This document shows positions 45,996 through 59,500 of a DNA stretch of 64,000 nucleotides, piece by piece (positions within the stretch are counted from its first letter, which is position 1; each line of letters opens with the position of its first letter). The stretch comes from Antedon mediterranea (lineage: Eukaryota > Echinodermata > Crinoidea > Comatulida > Antedonidae). The notes under the pieces are model-generated. The model was not told the origin of the DNA and searched no databases. It saw only the letters and a program-made list of their open reading frames with translations. Both the position numbers and the translations under genes were made by a program. The DNA lies in assembly GCF_964355755.1 (NCBI RefSeq), contig NC_092677.1:1617001-1681000 (forward strand), written 5' to 3'.

Positions 45996-47534
45996 TCATT
46001 TAGTTGTCAGTGATTCTTTCAAAAAATCTAGTGAGAACACATGGTGTCTGATGCAGAGACCCCGATCTTGGTCATCTTCTTCAAAATTTGTTGTGTAAAT
46101 CATCAAAAACCATGATTTTCCATCATTCAGAAAAGGAACAATTTGTTCACATTTAACTTTACTTCTGTTTTGTAAAATGTCAATCGAGTTGAAATTGTCT
46201 CCACTTCTGACATGTATCGGCTTTAAACGGACAACATTATTGTCTGTTGTGTCTTGTAGAAAATGCCACAGACCTTCAAATTCGATCGCCTTCTTTTTCG
46301 CTTCTTCTTTTTTAGTTTTTCCCTTTTTATTAGATTTTTCCTGATTTGAAGATAGTTCTTCCTCAATAGCTTTACTTTCTTTTTTAGTTTTCTCTTTTGA
46401 TTTTCCCTTTATCAATTGTTTCGCAAAACCATGTCTCTTCTTTTCTTCTTCTCTAGTTTTTACATTTTTATCTAATTTTACTCCTTCTTGGTTTAAAGGG
46501 ACTTCCTCCTCTATTGATTCATTCTCTTTTTTAGTTTTCTCTTTTGATTTTCCCCTTTTGAATATCTTCTTAAAACCCCGTTTCTTTTCTTTTTCTTCTT
46601 CATCTTTTTCATGTACACATGGTGTTGACTCATCAGGTTCTTGTTGACTTATTCCTTGTATGTCTTCTTCATCTTCTTTGTTTACTTCTATTTCTTCTTT
46701 TACTACTGCTGCTACTGCTTCTTCTTTAGGAGTTTGATCGTTAGATTCGTCAATTGCGGGGACGCCCTTATAATCTGCTGACTGTTTTGTCTTGTTTTTA
46801 ATCGACGATAATGCTTTTGAAACTATACCAACTAAACCTGATTTCTTTGTTGTCTTGTCGGTTGGTTTTTCTTCCTCTGTTTCATTTGAACCCGCTTTTG
46901 TCACGTCATCGTCTGGATTAGCATCTTCCATTCCTTCCAAGTTCTGATTTAAACCTGCAAATGCACCTTGTTTTCTTTCGGTATCCAATGGTTCCTCATC
47001 TAGTTGTGTTACTTCTGTTTCTTCCCTTTCTTCTACTACTGCTGCTGCTTTATCTTCTTTCGGAGTTTCATTAGATCCTTCAGTTGTAGGCACGCTTTCA
47101 TAGTCTGAATCAGATGATTGTTTTGTCTTTCTTTTATTCGACAATAGGCCTAATGCTTTTGAAACTTTACCTTTTGCATTTCCAAATACACCGCGTTTCT
47201 TTGTTGTCTCGTCGGTTGTTTGTTCTTCTCTCACCTCCTTTGTACCTGTTGTTGGCACATCATTGTTTGGATTATCATCTTCCATTCCTTCCAAGTTTTG
47301 ATTTTCACTCTGCGATCCTTGATTTGTGACTGGCGCAAATAGCTTTTCGACGGAGTTTTTTAAACCTGCAAGCACACCTTGTTTTCTTTCGGTATCCAGT
47401 GGTTCTTCTGTTGCAGATTCTGTTGTCACTTTGTGGTTAGCATCTTCATCAGTTTTATTTATAGTTGGAGCACAAACAAACATTCCATCTGAAGAAAGCG
47501 TAACACTAAATACGGGCATACAAATAGTAGATAT
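45996..47534 (-). other. Gene D last exon: charged repeats and C-terminal module
   Basis: 1539 bp, 512 aa. It starts ISTICMPVFSVTLSSDGMFVC. An EPLDTERKQG..LEGMED..TKK(R/S)G..VSKAL..ETPKE block occurs twice (once in gene E), followed by KSKEKTKKE repeats and the conserved end FEGLWHFLQDTTDNNVVRLK to FSLDFLKES. Rich in Lys and Glu, and probably disordered in the middle. Confidence 0.85.
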
Positions 47535-50500
47535 CTGAAAAAAAATACGAATGTATCGGTGAAGAAAGAATTTTGCGATAAAGAGATATCAATAATAATA
47601 AGCCTTCTTCTAAATAAAACAACATACCTGCTCTGCCTCTTTAAACGTTGTACAATTATCTTCACTGACCCCTTCGTATAGAAGCATACTGGACTGCGAC
47701 AATGAAATAAGCACACGCACTTTACTAATGTTTGTTTCGATTAACTGGAAGACAAGATTCGTTTAATGACAATGTGAAAAATGTCTAGTTCAATAATCTA
47801 GTGAAAAATGGTACTTATTAATAATAATTGTATAAAATAATATATTTGTAATGAATTAGTTCATTTGTTAATGATGGTCGTTATTGAAACGTAGGAGGGA
47901 ACTGGTATTTTTCATCAAAAAACTCTAATTGTCAGGGTCTATACTGGTTTTTGTAAATGTTACATTTCGATATTAGAACTAAAACCAAACCTGAATTCGC
48001 ATATTATCTTCAGCGTTGTTCATTTCCACATAAACTATATTCCAATCATTTTCATTATCTGTCCACATTATAAAAGGCTTGTAAACTACACAGAAATAGA
48101 TCAATGTGTTGTTAGACTTAATCACAGAATTTCGTCAGATTTATAATAGAGAACGACATGTTTGAAAAAAAAGAACACATTCACATTTTTATTTAAAAAA
48201 ATAGACCTAGTATAGGTTTAAAAAACATGTGTTCGCTCTGGCAGGAATTATTCACACTTGACTGTAAGACATGCTCTTCATAAAATGACCACTACTTAAT
48301 TTACAGTAAAGTATTAGCTAAGTCCTAAATTCATCTTTATTACACCAGCATTGTTTCACTATTTAGCTGGTAGCAGTCAATTCCACTCATAACAAACACC
48401 TTTCTCTCACACCTTTAGTGCTCTATATTTAAATTATATTGTATGTAGACCTATAATTGTGTGATTCTTACTGAAAGGCTGATCTTCGATATCCGTTTGC
48501 TTTTGGCTAGACAAAGGTAGATACTTGACCCTCAATTCGTGTATTCGACTACTAGACTTCTCCTCTGTTTTAACTGTAAAAATCAAACAAACCTCATAAA
48601 TAAACTAGATATAGGGTAGATACTATACTTTATTTCGGCATTAATTATGACCGAACAATACATTTGTGTGCACATTTGATAATAATATAATAACTCATCA
48701 TTCATGTATTTGTTTATAAGGAGGTAAGATACGTATTGAAAGTTTGTTTGGCGTTTGAATGAACCGTAACAATACTTTCTTTTTAGTCGCGTGGACACGA
48801 CTCTATAGTTCACTATGTCGGTCGGTCGGTCGGTCGGTCTGTCGGTCTGTCTGTCGGTCCGGTATCACTATGCGTTTTAGCATGCGACTTATGGCTGTTG
48901 GCCTTGTTGAACTTTCATTTCATTTTATTTCATTTTACTAATAACTTAAATAAAGTGAAGGAGCCCCCAATGTAAGTATAGCGTGTAGTGAATAGGCTTC
49001 TCAACTTAAACTCTACTAAACTAAAACGTATTTCAACTAATTTGTATTTTTTAATGTTACATTTTACAGACACTCTACCAAATAAAAATACTCGGACGAA
49101 AAAATTAAGTTTACCTTTACGTTTGACCCAACCACCAACAACAAGCCGTCCATTTGACAATCTTTTTCCGCTTAGATAATCTAGAAAGAACAATAATTAA
49201 CATATTTATAATTTTATTATTTATATCAATCTTTTAAAATGTATTTTTATCTCTATTTTCTTAACAAATAAAATTGAATGAATGATAGTGAGTTATTGTA
49301 TTTGATATGGTATTGTTTTCCAAAAATATCATGATACATAGCATAAATGGTTTAAAATTGCGTCCAACGTACCGAATTTTAAATCTACAACAGAACCATT
49401 TAACTCCAATGTTTTGATGACGTCATTCATTATTCTGAAGGCGGGATTTCTGTTACCAAAAACTGTAATCAACTTCCTTTTAATTCTTGACTTCGATTTA
49501 GATACATTAACAACCCCGATAACAATATAAGGAGAATTTATACCAGGTAACACGGCGTAACTCAATAACTGTCTAAAAACAAAGAAACATCTTGTCATTA
49601 ACATTTTTTACAGAAATGTTTCATACGTTTTCTTGTTTCCATACGTCCATGTCAACAAAATTTGGTAAGCCTCAACCTCACAACAACACATTTAGCTGCC
49701 AAAATAATTAATGATTATCGTAAATAATCTTACTCTGTTTGAAGTAAAATATTAGCTTTTGCTTTCCATTCAACGGTTGATGCTTGCGTCGTGCCAGGCA
49801 TTCCTTTACACATTATGTACTTATGCTTGTCATTCAGTAGTAAAAAGAACTGGTCATTATAAAGAAATACTCCACCAGCGCTATAAAATAAAAATCAGTA
49901 GACATCACTAAAAGTAAAATAAATGAAATCTTGTAAACTCACAATTTATATATTATTTTATTGCTATATCTACTAACATAAGGCAAACAACGCTTACCTA
50001 AAAATATTCTCTTTTGTATTTCTATGAATTACATCTGAAACGAATAATGACAAAATCAAAACATTTTTTTGGAAGATTATTCCGGATTTATTATTATTAT
50101 ATATTATTCCTGGGGCTTTTTGATTATTTATTGATTTTTATAGATTAAGGAACAATATCAATTATACATTACATATTTATTTATCTATTTATTTATTTTT
50201 CTCTGTTCTGGGTTGACCAACTAGCATGGGTGTGTAGCACCTGTTTGGTCTTTCTGTGCCTCCTTTTATAATTGTTTTGTCTTCTTATGTTTATGGCAGA
50301 AATTGAATAAAATAAAAATAAAATCAAATAAATACTGAATAACTGAAATGAAACATCGTATCGGTCATTATAAACGGAGCATGGTTACTATGAGGTATGT
50401 TACTGTTGAATCATAAATGGGTAAACAATTTTATTTTTTAAAAATACACATTTGTGAAAAAAGATTAGGAATTAAAACACACCGTGCGACTCCGTGACAT

Positions 50501-53500
50501 AAAGTAGGGCCTGCTTACCTTTTCTTAAATCTGCTTCTTGATCTTGAAGCTGTCGAATTAGATGAACTTGATTGGTTGTTGTTATGCTCATGATCTAAAA
50601 ACATAATTTTTTTCCCATTATTGTGAGAATCAATACTGACATTTGTGCTAGGCACAATTAAAAATTCCTTTTTTGAAAATGTCAAACCAATCGACGCACT
50701 GTGTTCTTACGTGTTAATTATATGTAGAAAAAAATAAAATATGAAAATACTTACATAACACATAATGCGACGGTTTTCAAGATTTTCATTATAGCTGATA
50801 CATATAGCATACCGGTGCCGGTACCGGTATGCTATAATGAGAATCACGGTTATGATGATAACTAAAATAACGACAGTTGCTGCAATTGCCCCTTTATTAC
50901 TAGATCTACTGCTTACTGGAGTCAATGTTGCCTCATCTGTAAAAACGATGTGTTACGCATTAATACATTTTTGCTGTTCTTAAAGTTTTTAAACTAGAAT
51001 TCATTTGTTGATTTGGGATTATATAATTTAAACAGTACAAATGGTGTTGTAATACATTTTTGTTGTTCTTAAACTTTTATAACTAGAATTCATTTGTTGA
51101 TTTGGGATTATATAATTTAAACAGTACAAATGGTGTTGTAATATAGACAGAGCAGCACTGCAAAACAAACTACTATACACCACCATCCTACCATCATTTT
51201 TGTTATCATCACGAGTCACTCTATTACTACCGCAATGTTCAATGAGTTTATTGAATTTTAGACTTGTATTGGTATAGATTATAGTACACTTTAGTAATTT
51301 TAAGCAATATTTGGAATTTAGCATGTAAACATTCATTCGTTTCTAATATTAAACCTCGCTAATCCAGAGAGAGATCTTTATTTTAGTATGTTATATTATA
51401 TGCAGAAGACACTAAAAATAACAACTAAATTACTTCTTGCGTGCGAGTTTTGTCTTATCTATATATTTAAGCTTCTTACAAGAAGATTATGATTGGTTTT
51501 GTTTGATTAGGGTCCCAGACTCCACTTGACTTATGACTTTATCAATTCTCTTAATCCACATGAAAGTAAATTGTACAATTCCTTTTCAAAACTCTGGAAA
51601 CGTACAACTTACCTTTGAGCTTCAATGTAATCGAGTTACTTGTTTTTCCATTTTGACCAAATAAGAATTCGTTTTCCACTTTGCAGCTGTACTGCCCTTC
51701 ATTCTTTTCCTCGAAACTTTCAATTTCTAGTGTAGGCCTATCCGTTTTAAATGTCAACATATTATTGTCATGGAACCATGTTCTTGTGATTGGTTTGGGA
51801 TAAGCTTCTGTCGAGTTGCAAGACATTGTAACGTTGCTTCCTCTTCCAACTTTAGAATCACCTAGTACTGACAGCGTTGGCTTATCCAAATCTGTCATTA
51901 AAGTAATGCAGATATAGATATAATTATTTTTGTGTTGCACAACAACTTATTGCAATGATATAAACCATCTTATATCCTGTGTGTTTTTAGTGCACGTGTA
52001 AATCGAAAGAATTTACCGCCGTCAGTTGTATACACAAAGAACACGGAAAACATAACATTAGCTTTGAATGTGGTATTGAAGGATAGTTCATACTAGATTT
52101 GAATGTTCATAATAGTTCAATGTGGTATTAAAGGAACGTATGAACGTGTATGGTTCAGAGTACACACTGAATACAGGCGATACCTCACTTACAACACAAC
52201 ACAAGTCACAAATCAGTTTATTTGATCTACATACATTGCATTCATACTGTAACACAGGATTGTTTAGAAGACTTGCATTATTATCATACTTACAATATAC
52301 AGTCAAGGTGCAGTTTTTCTGGAAGAGTATAGTAGCTCCAGTAGACTCGTCATTTACTCCACACGTGTACGAGTCTGTGTCCTGCCTGCTAACAGCATTG
52401 ATAGTCAAGCTAACATATCCTGCAGTACCATCCAATGTTGGATCACTCAGCGAGTATCTAGACGCAGGATTCAAATCTTTTCTGGCAATAACTTCATCGC
52501 CTTTTTTCCAGTAGTATTTGCCAATCACGGCGTCCGTTGGTGTGTAGTAACATGGTAATGTTGTCTCTTGTCCTTCAATCGCAACTTTTGATTGGACAGT
52601 GAGTTTGTCAATGCTTTGGCCCACTGAAAAAAAGGAATAACATTCAACACATTCAATGTATACTAAATCATTATCAACATCATCATTGCCATCATCATTA
52701 TCATCATCATTATCATTATTATGCCTATCTTAATGAAAAAAAAGCATTATCATCAATCAACATATCTTCATCATCATCATCACCATAATTCTTATTATCA
52801 GTGGAAAAATTATTTCCATTTTAATACTACATAGTGTACAATTATAGAACATTGTGTTGCTCACCTTGTAGTTTATTTAGTGTATAGTTTATCTTTATTA
52901 CAACTCTTTACATGCTTTATTTTTATATATTTTGTATATTATTGCATTTTTATGTGAGCGATTTTTTCTGTCATGAATTTCCACAAGAACCAAATAAATC
53001 TGAATATAAAAAGGTGCAAAGTACAATCTAGACAAAACAAACATAGTCTAGAAAAATAAGTAGTTATTGAGGGAATTGAACACACAACTTAATGACGAAC
53101 ATTAATTTTCTGTACGTGTGAAATTCATTATTCAATTTTGATAAAAATATATTTTAGGTTAGCCGTATAGTTATACAGTGTATTAAAGGGGGTACAGCCA
53201 GCCAGGGTACCAACGGTGCGTTTTTTTGGCCTATCCGCAAAGTCGTGTAGTAAATCACGAGATGTGGCCCACAATTCCCAAATGACCGAGTATAGGCCTC
53301 CTTTCTTTTAAATTTTAGGTGGCTAGAACTTCCGGGTGGTAGCTTACTTCTGTGCTGGTTTTAATAATATTAAAGTCCAAATTGAACCTCAATTATCAAC
53401 CATTAGTTTCCAACCGTCTTTGTTAAATAAATGTTTTAGATTAGAATAATAAACAATTTATTGTTTCAGAAAAAAATGTAACGATGTGTCAAGGTTTTCG

Positions 53501-53736
53501 AGTACCCAGTCAATTTAGTCAACGGATATGTGTATGATAAAATACAGTAGGGGCATGCACATCAACGGAACAACCATTAATAATCTGCCCTGAAACCGAA
53601 TACACTAAAATTGCACAGTAAATCATACTACAGTAGGCCTATAAACTTTTGATATTATTTACTTACCACTATATTTAACAAATGTAACAACCAGTATATA
53701 CATCCAAAGCCATGAATATGGTCTAGTTTTAGTCAT
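45996..53736 (-). CDS. Gene D: two-Ig receptor with long novel cytoplasmic region
   Basis: Thirteen exons: 53736-53667 signal, 52623-52294 IgV, 51891-51613 Ig2, 50936-50755 TM, 50594-50519, 50034-49998, 49880-49734, 49572-49373, 49180-49115, 48573-48472, 48085-47991, 47744-47628, 47534-45996 with stop. Joined length 3240 bp, 1079 aa, all phases consistent. About 780 residues are cytoplasmic. I recognise no named domain in this part: a series of beta-strand-like modules (for example FLLLNDKHKYIMCKG, SKSKSRIKRKLITV, GRLVVGGWVKRK, FIMWTDNENDWNIVYVEM), then a Lys/Glu-rich disordered stretch, then a conserved C-terminal module (FEGLWHFL...VKCEQIVPF...FLMIYTTNFEED). Gene E is its tandem paralog. 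Likely a membrane receptor with a scaffold-like interior; the role is unknown. Confidence 0.82.
47628..50594 (-). other. Gene D cytoplasmic module exons (eight)
   Basis: Exons 50594-50519, 50034-49998, 49880-49734, 49572-49373, 49180-49115, 48573-48472, 48085-47991 and 47744-47628 use mixed phases (0/1, 1/2, 2/2, 2/1, 1/1, 1/1, 1/0, 0/0), unlike the shuffled extracellular exons. They align one to one with gene E exons of equal or nearly equal length. The content is alternating hydrophobic/charged strands, with patterns somewhat like PH or PTB beta-sheets, but no family motif is decisive. Confidence 0.75.
48784..48910 (+). mobile_element. Short GGTC/TGTC-repeat MITE in gene D intron
   Basis: Begins AGTCGCGTGGACACGACTCT and ends AGCATGCGACTTATGGCTGT TGGCCTTG. 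The internal (TCGG/TCTG)n block sits between TTCACTATG and CCGGTATCACTATG. Confidence 0.75.
50755..50936 (-). other. Gene D transmembrane exon with coding palindrome
   Basis: 182 bp, phase 1 in and phase 0 out. The helix IAATVVILVIIITVILIIAY is followed by RYRHRY. The DNA at 50806-50837 is a perfect inverted repeat with arms ATAGCATACCGG / CCGGTATGCTAT and an 8-base spacer, encoding that basic patch. Confidence 0.85.
51613..51891 (-). other. Gene D Ig domain 2
   Basis: 279 bp, phase 1-1. It reads RGSNVTMSCNSTEAYPKPITRTWFHDN..ESFEEKNEGQYSCKVENEFLFG, a C2-type Ig. Confidence 0.9.
52294..52623 (-). other. Gene D V-set Ig domain
   Basis: 330 bp, phase 1-1. It reads IEGQETTLPCYYTPTDAVIGKYYWKKGDEVIARKD..SRYSLSD..GYVSLTINAVSRQDTDSYTCGVNDE. 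Typical V-set core, by eye close to the style of CD300/pIgR domains (RYSLSD, LTI.AVSRQD.DSY.C). Nearly the same as gene E Ig1. Confidence 0.9.
52677..52800. repeat. ATC-type microsatellite
   Basis: Runs of CATCATCATTATCATC-type triplets interrupted once, in the first intron of gene D. Confidence 0.85.
53667..53736 (-). other. Gene D signal-peptide exon
   Basis: MTKTRPYSWLWMYILVVTFVKYS, 70 bp, ending AGTG|gtaagt in phase 1. A basic start and hydrophobic core support the choice. Confidence 0.75.
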
Positions 53737-55229
53737 ATTCTTAGATTTCCGTGTAACCAACAATTTTTTCATCCATGGTCTATCGGAGATACATAATACA
53801 GTAGAATCTATTCAAAATCACATCGTATCACTAATTGGAATTTACAATAAGTTAATAATAGTATAACTGTGGATTCAAAGGTCGTGGGTCAACACATAAT
53901 TTGAATACATTACTATGAGCCGCTTCATAAATACAAAACTCTGATAACAAGACTAAATACTACAATGAGCCAAGTGTATTTGTTGCTATTCCCTTACTAT
54001 TATACCACAGGCAAATCCAAGAAAGGGGCGACCAGCCCTCTGATGATTCGCCATACAGAAAAGCACCGCACATTGCAGAGTATCTTGTCGTCGTCGTCGT
54101 CGTCGCTGTCACCACCAGGACCTGTAATTGCAAGTTAATAAGCACCACGAAATGATGTGATCTTATTCGTCATTATTCGTTATCTCACCATTTCTTCTAG
54201 TTCATTACAAAATGCACTACCAAAATATAACAATGTTCTTCATTGTCGTCCTTTCAATCAATCTGGTTTACTAAGATATCCAGCCAGGACAGATGTTTTA
54301 CTAGCACCCCTAAAAAATGATGTTATTCAATGTCGATTGTCTCTGTCTTAACATCACAATCCTATATGAATTGGCCATAGCATTACATCGATACTTTTAC
54401 CCGCCGGTAAACTTAATCTGAAAAAATTTGTGAAAAGTGAAAACAATCTGAGACAATAAACAGAAAGACATCGGACCACTAATACAATTAAGATATTTAC
54501 TTATTTTTAGATATTATACACTGACAAATAACAGGTGTAAGATAGATTTTGCCACGCGTCTAGGCCGTTTTACCGATATGCTCATTAGTAGTATAGTATG
54601 TGCACATTTCTAATTTCCGTAAAACTGGTAAATCACATTATTTACATTAATCCATGGAGTAAACGTGTCAATTTAAGAAAATAAAGATTAGCCCCACTAA
54701 TAACCTATTTCCCACATATATACATAGACATTATTATTACGTAATCCCAAGTGGTCAAACTTTATAATACGATAAGTTTGCTTTCTATAATTTAAACATT
54801 GATATATTAAATTTACAAATAGCATATGCATTACATTAAAAAAGGATGACGAAAGCACCACATGTCTACTTAACTTCCGTTAAATGAGTACCTCACTCAC
54901 ATCGTCCAACCCTTCGCATCAACGGTTATAATTACGAACAATACAAATATTATAACGAATATAGGCCTATTAAAAAGCATGTCACAGTATTACACAAGAT
55001 ATGGCTATAACACGTTAAAGAAGAAGTGTTCTATTATAGTACCAAAAGTATTTCGTTCATAATCGTTCTTAATGTAACCATTTTTGTTTTCGCCTTCTTG
55101 TTGTTTCTGTGTATTTTCAATTTATATTGTGTCTTTTATCATTGTCTGTTATTGGTCTTTGGCTGTTGGATGTGAATTTCACAAAGTAATTCAAAACTCT
55201 GTTTAAATTAGCTGTTAGTCCATTATTAG

Positions 55230-55261
<32 letters not shown>

Positions 55262-55504
55262 TGATACGATAAAAAAAATGTATACATACAAATTACAATG
55301 AAATATAAATGACTGTTAAAATATACAGTACATTTGTTTGATGCTACGGAACTATTATGTGATTGCTATCTATGTCACGATTCTATTGATTCTATAATTA
55401 TACTGACATACTCATACACTAATGATAAATAAGATGTAAATGTTGCGATCTAATCTAATCTAATTACTAAAACAAGAAAGGAAGTGTGAAGCCTGGTACA
55501 GTAA
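53737..55504. other. Intergenic between D and E
   Basis: No gene recognised. It has a (CGT)n run at 54087-54108 and an (AAG)n run at 55228-55259. Gene D's promoter and gene E's 3' UTR must lie here, but no clear TATA box or minus-strand poly(A) signal could be fixed. Confidence 0.5.
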
Positions 55505-56524
55505 TTACTTTTTCAATGATTCTTTTATAAAATCTAATGACAACACGTGGTATCTGATGCAGTGACCAAGATCTTCATCTTCTTCAAAATTTGTTGTGTA
55601 AATCATCAAAAACCCTGATTTACCCTCACTCATAAAAGGAACAATTTGTTCACATTTAACTTTACTTCTGTTTTGTAAAATGTCAATCGGCTTGTAATCC
55701 TTTCCACTTCCGGCATGTATCGGCTTTAAACGAATAATTCTATTGTCAGTTGTGTCTTCTAAAAAATGCCACAAACCTTCAAATTTCAATTTCTCTCTTT
55801 CCTGATTTGTAGGGTCTTCTTCCTCTATTGTTTTACTCTCTTTTTTAGTTTTCTTTTTTGATTTTCCCTCCGTTTTGAATGGTTTCGTAATACCATGCTT
55901 TACATTGTCAATAAAACTCCGTCTCTTTTCTATTTCCTTTGATTCTTCTTCATGTACACAAGGTGTCGACTCATCAGGCTCTTGTTGACTTGTTCCTTGT
56001 ATGTCTTCTACTTGTTTTACTTCTGTTTCTTTTTCTTTTACTACTGCTCCTGCTTTTTCTTCCTTCGGAGTTTCATTAGATTCTTCATTTGTAGGAACGC
56101 TCTCATATTCTGCATCAGAAATGGGTTTTTTCTTGCTTTTAATTGACGATAATGTTTTTGAAACTTTACCAAGTACACCCCGTTTCCTTGTTGTCGCGTC
56201 GGTTGTTTTTTCTTCATCTGTTTCATTTGTACCCGCTTGTGGCACATCAGTGTTTGGATTATCATCTTTTGTTTCCCCCAAGTTCTGATTTTCATTTTGC
56301 GGTTGTTGATTTGTGACTGGCGCAACTAGATTTTTGACGGAGTTCTTTAAATCTGCAAGCACACCTTGTTTTCTTTCGGTATTTAATGGTTCTTTTGTTG
56401 CAGATGCCGATGTCTCTTTGTGATTAGATTTAGCATCATCGGTTTTATTTATAGCTGGAACACAAATAAACTTTCCATCTGAAGAAAGTGCAACACTTAC
56501 TACGGGCATATAAGTAGTTGAAGT
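55505..56524 (-). other. Gene E last exon
   Basis: 1020 bp, 339 aa. It has one copy of the EPLNTERKQG...ETPKEE block, then KSKKKTKKESK, then FEGLWHFLEDTTDNRIIRLK to LSLDFIKES. The end module is highly similar to gene D (ILQNRSKVKCEQIVPF is identical in both). Confidence 0.85.
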
Positions 56525-59500
56525 CTGGAAAAAATATGTATTAGTCAAAACTAAGTTTCATTAGTTTAATTATGAATAATATACTGTACTTTGCACGAAT
56601 GTGCATTTTCAAGTACGGAAAGTATCGGTGAGAGGACAACTATATCAATAATAAACCATCCTCTGAATAAAACACCTTACCTGCTCTTTTTTCAAAAACG
56701 TTGTACAATTATCATTACTAACTCCTTCATACACAACCTTACAGGACTGTAACAATGAAACTATCGCACGTACTTTATCATTGTCTGTTTCGATTATCTG
56801 GGAAAAGGCAGATTCGTTAGATGCGATTAACAATACTATAAAAGTTGTTTAATAACAGTAAATGTTATTGTGTTAGTATAGTTCGTTGATTAAACTTTAC
56901 ACCATTAAGTCAAAAAAGGCCAAACCTGAATTCGCATATTATCCTCAGCATTTTCCATCTTCAAGTATACGATATTCCAATCAATTTCATTTTCTGTCCA
57001 CAATATAAAAGGCTGATAACCTACAGAGAAAGAAAACAGTGTTAGCCTTAAACACAGCATGCAAAATGTATATTATACTATTTAGACTTTTATAGATTAA
57101 GAACTAAAACTTAAGCCCATTGATGAAATATTTGACTTGGTGAATAGGGCTGCTTGTCAGTACAGTGAACATTAGTTCAGATAAAGGACTATTTGACTGA
57201 GTTTGATCGGTCCTAAATTTACATTTAGTAAACCTGTATTGTGTTAAAAATTAACTGACGAGAAACAGTATATCCTTTACACATAAACTTTCTAGATTTA
57301 AGCTTAATGTATATTGTATGTAAAATGTGTGATTCTTACTGAAAGACTGCTTTTCGACATCCGCTTGCTTTTGTGTAGATAACGGAAGATACTTGACCCT
57401 GAATTCGTTTGTTTGACCATGCCTACCATTTTCATTTGTTTTACCTGTAAAACGCAAAAAATATAAATAATAACTTTACGGATCAATAATCCAGTAATAA
57501 TAGGCCAGTAGCTTATTCTTGCCAACATAAATAAACAACTACAAAGTAAGTGGAAGGAAACACAAAAGAGAACTAAATCCCTATGTAGATAAAACATAGC
57601 CTTTTGTAAGATGGTGGGACCAAACCCTATTAGTCACACAGGCTATTCACCCCTTATTCTCCCCGATGCCTACTCAACTTGGAACACTACATTCCTGAGG
57701 TGGGTCTTCCAAGGAAAGTCAATCAGGATGTGGTTAGGGCGCCTTGAGCACTCTGGAGTGGTATGTGCACTATAAAAATCTCATTATTATTATTATTATT
57801 ATTACCATTTGATTAGTCATTCTTACTGTCCCCTTAATATAAATATATGTTTTGTAGTTAAGTTAGTTAGTTTGGGTATTGATTCTTGAAACTATAACAT
57901 CAATCAGAATCACTACAATTTCACATTGTTTGATCATCCTACTTTTGATTGAATAAATAGTATATTGTACATTACATTGAATAATTTTGTGCCATCGTTA
58001 TTGTCTTGGCCCTCGACACGACTACAAATCATTCATAAATATACAAACACGTCCAGCACCAAAGAGAACGTCCTTCCGTTGCGTCCTAGTGGGAATCAAG
58101 TATGATACGAACCGAAAGTTTGTTTGTGTACAAACACTAAACAAACATAATTATTCTTAACAATTTTACCTTTTCGTTTTACCCAACCACCAACAACCAG
58201 CCGTCCAGTGGATAACTTTTTACCGCTTAGATAATCTAGAATGATAAAAACCCGTTTTTAATATAAATGGAAAGAATGACAACTCAACCAGCCTATTGTA
58301 TGTCTAAATTATTGCTGATTTGGATTCCATATCGACAGTCATGTCATTAAGTGAGCGCACGCTAGTTTAACTTACCAAATTTTAAATCTTCAACAGAACC
58401 ATTTGACTCCAATATTTTGATGACGTCATTCATTATTCTGAACAATGGATTTTTGTTTGGCAAAACTACAATCAACTTCCTTTTAATTCTTGACTTAGAT
58501 TTTGATACATTAACAACCCCGATGAGAATATAAGGGGTATGTTTACCAGGTAACACGGCGTAACTCAGTAATTCCTTTCTGAAAACAAAGATACTACGAT
58601 GTATAATGTTGATATATACAATACAGAAGGAAGTATCAACTGTACGTTTGACCGGTTGTTTTCCACTAACTTGGTAATTCAACAAAAAAAGATGATTTAT
58701 TTGAAGAAAGCTTTATATAATAATTAGCATGCTAACGCTAATGTTGTTAATGGAGCAATTCCGAGAACATTCAACACTATATCTCAAACATAGCTCAATA
58801 ATTAACAATTAAGGTTACAAAATCTTACTCTGCCTGGATTAGCACGTTAGCTTCTTCGTCCCATGTAATACGGGTAGGGAATTCCTGCGTCATGTCAGGA
58901 ATTCCTCTACACATTATGTACTTATGGTGGTCATTCAAAAGCAAAAAAGCCCTGTTGTTAAGAACTACTCCACCAGAGCTGAAAAATAATACAAAATATA
59001 AGGTATTTATATACAATCTTTAAATAATGACCTCGTTACGAGCCGAGACCCATACATACATGGTTTATTAATATGGCAGTTAACACCACGATAACTTCTA
59101 TAGGCCTACTATTTGTTATTGTATGTATCAAAACTGGATATTTATTAAATTCTTTTAATACTAACATTATTAAACTGTCTCTTTCTTAAATACTGTTAAT
59201 ATTATTTCCCTATTTGCTATGTTCATCCTATAATTACGATACCACCTTTGCTATTTAACATTGTTTTCAATTAAACACAACAAACTACATACCTAAGCAA
59301 TCTTCCATCTGTATTTCTATGAACTGCATCTAAAAAAATTATTTAATTAAAAAGTTATCTTCCAATCTATTAAAGATGTATTGTCCCCCCAAAAACATGA
59401 TAAATGAAGATTATTCAAATCAGATTTTGAATAGGCCATTAGTAGTTTAAATCAAGTAAATCACTTCCGTATAAAAGAAACTAAAATTTAAAAAAATGTT

